DNA of 64,000 bases from Dermabacter sp. p3-SID358 (GTDB lineage: Bacteria > Actinomycetota > Actinomycetes > Actinomycetales > Dermabacteraceae), in the NCBI RefSeq assembly GCF_025147465.1, contig NZ_JALXOZ010000011.1, positions 1-64,000 on the forward strand, written 5' to 3'. Shown here piece after piece: positions 63,562-64,000 of this stretch. Under the pieces are notes generated by a model. The model saw only the letters and a program-made list of their open reading frames with translations. It ran no database searches and was not told the origin of the DNA. The position numbers and the translations under genes are program-made. The number at the start of each line of letters is the position of its first letter. The stretch's first letter is position 1.

Positions 63562-64000
63562 TTAGTACTCGGCCGGCTGCACGATCACGAAGCCGGGGCC
63601 GTGGAAGGCGAGCTGGAAGGTTTCACCCGAGCCGCGGCCGATGAGCGCGCCCGCGTTGAAGTCGTTCTTGATCTGCGGTTGGAGGTTCGCCGACCAGCAC
63701 ACGACCGCCTGCGGGTCCACGTACGTGGGCTGCTGCGAGCAGTCGAGAAGAAGAGGCTCGCCGTGCGAGGTGATCGCGACCATGCCGTGGCCCTGGAGAA
63801 AAAGGTTGGTAAAGCCGCCCGCGACGAGACCTGCGCCGAGGCCGCCGCCGATCATCTTGATGTCCCATTCGATGCTCGAGTCGAACGCGAGCATCTTCGT
63901 TGTATTGAGCGAGAGGGCTTCGCCCTCGAGTTGAATGAGGAAGATTTGCGAGCCGTTCTTCGCGAAGAAGATCTCGCCATTGCCGGTGGTGCGCATCATG
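63562..64000 (-). CDS. AIM24 family protein (partial, cut by window edge)
   Basis: The C-terminal 146 codons of an AIM24/TIGR00266-type beta-prism protein. Visible segments: GGGLGAGLVAGGFTNLFLQG, VAITSHGEPLLL, then NAGALIGRGSGETFQLAFHG and FVIVQPAEY. The reading frame is open to base 64000, so the start lies outside. Bacterial family members are uncharacterised; the yeast protein acts in mitochondrial inner membrane organisation. Confidence 0.82.
   Translation of the reverse strand, partial: MMRTTGNGEIFFAKNGSQIFLIQLEGEALSLNTTKMLAFDSSIEWDIKMIGGGLGAGLVAGGFTNLFLQGHGMVAITSHGEPLLLDCSQQPTYVDPQAVVCWSANLQPQIKNDFNAGALIGRGSGETFQLAFHGPGFVIVQPAEY

Overview
The window is a contiguous piece of a high-GC Gram-positive chromosome. 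Several features point to Actinobacteria, probably order Micrococcales: GC-rich third codon positions, GTG starts, the MetP/MetS transporter, a DUF6318 lipoprotein-like protein, an adrenodoxin-reductase-type FprA, the dnaX/recR neighbourhood, an aspartokinase with an internal beta-subunit start, and many leaderless promoters. Dermabacteraceae is my best guess, but the sequence alone does not settle the family or species. There is no insertion sequence, prophage, CRISPR array or rRNA. I see one tRNA, tRNA-Ser(GGA), and one small SRP RNA.

Layout. 1-2.5 kb: a metal ABC importer (cut by the left edge) under a DtxR-family-like operator, then an FMN reductase. 2.5-4.2 kb: two unrecognised genes, one small and apparently frameshifted, beside tRNA-Ser. 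4.3-7.2 kb: MetS/MetP, the SRP RNA and a DUF421 protein. 7.2-12.4 kb: a repeat-rich stretch holding an AbiEi-like/DUF559 fusion and a very long dnaX. 12.4-16.8 kb: amidase, GyrI-like protein, recR and a membrane protein. 17-24.4 kb: lysC-asd, a TetR regulator, a PRC-barrel protein, ugd, rmlD and a Pro-rich surface protein. 24.5-31.5 kb: type II NADH dehydrogenase, VanZ, sbcDC and DUF456. 31.5-40.8 kb: two heterodimeric ABC exporters around a methyltransferase and a DUF6318 protein. 40.8-48.3 kb: aldo-keto reductase, amino-acid ABC importer, a duplicated membrane protein pair (one frameshifted), an App1-like phosphatase and a low-molecular-weight protein phosphatase. 48.4-55.8 kb: a second Pro/Glu-rich surface protein, pgm, a Gln-rich membrane protein, a PiT transporter with its DUF47 partner, an unrecognised gene and DUF4126. 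55.8-64 kb: M3 peptidase, GH36 alpha-galactosidase, an AlaA-type aminotransferase, FprA and an AIM24-like gene cut by the right edge.

Most genes are ordinary housekeeping or transport genes. Functional groups are lysC-asd (aspartate family), sbcD-sbcC (DNA ends), ugd/rmlD/pgm (sugar nucleotides, glycan), DUF47-PiT (phosphate), and ABC pairs in which the first subunit carries the degenerate ATP site and the second the degenerate signature.

The most unusual signals are in short DNA elements. One is a 27-bp palindrome, arms TCCGACG and CGTCGGA, found five times near-complete and also as fragments; the intragenic copies all use one reading frame. The second is a family of about 58-bp hairpin elements with ends resembling RTGRAGAAAA, seven copies in three clusters. 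The third is a recurring leaderless start arrangement, TANNNT followed by 6-7 nt and the start codon, at about ten genes. Interpretations of the first two as dispersed repeat families are mine and need a whole-genome count.
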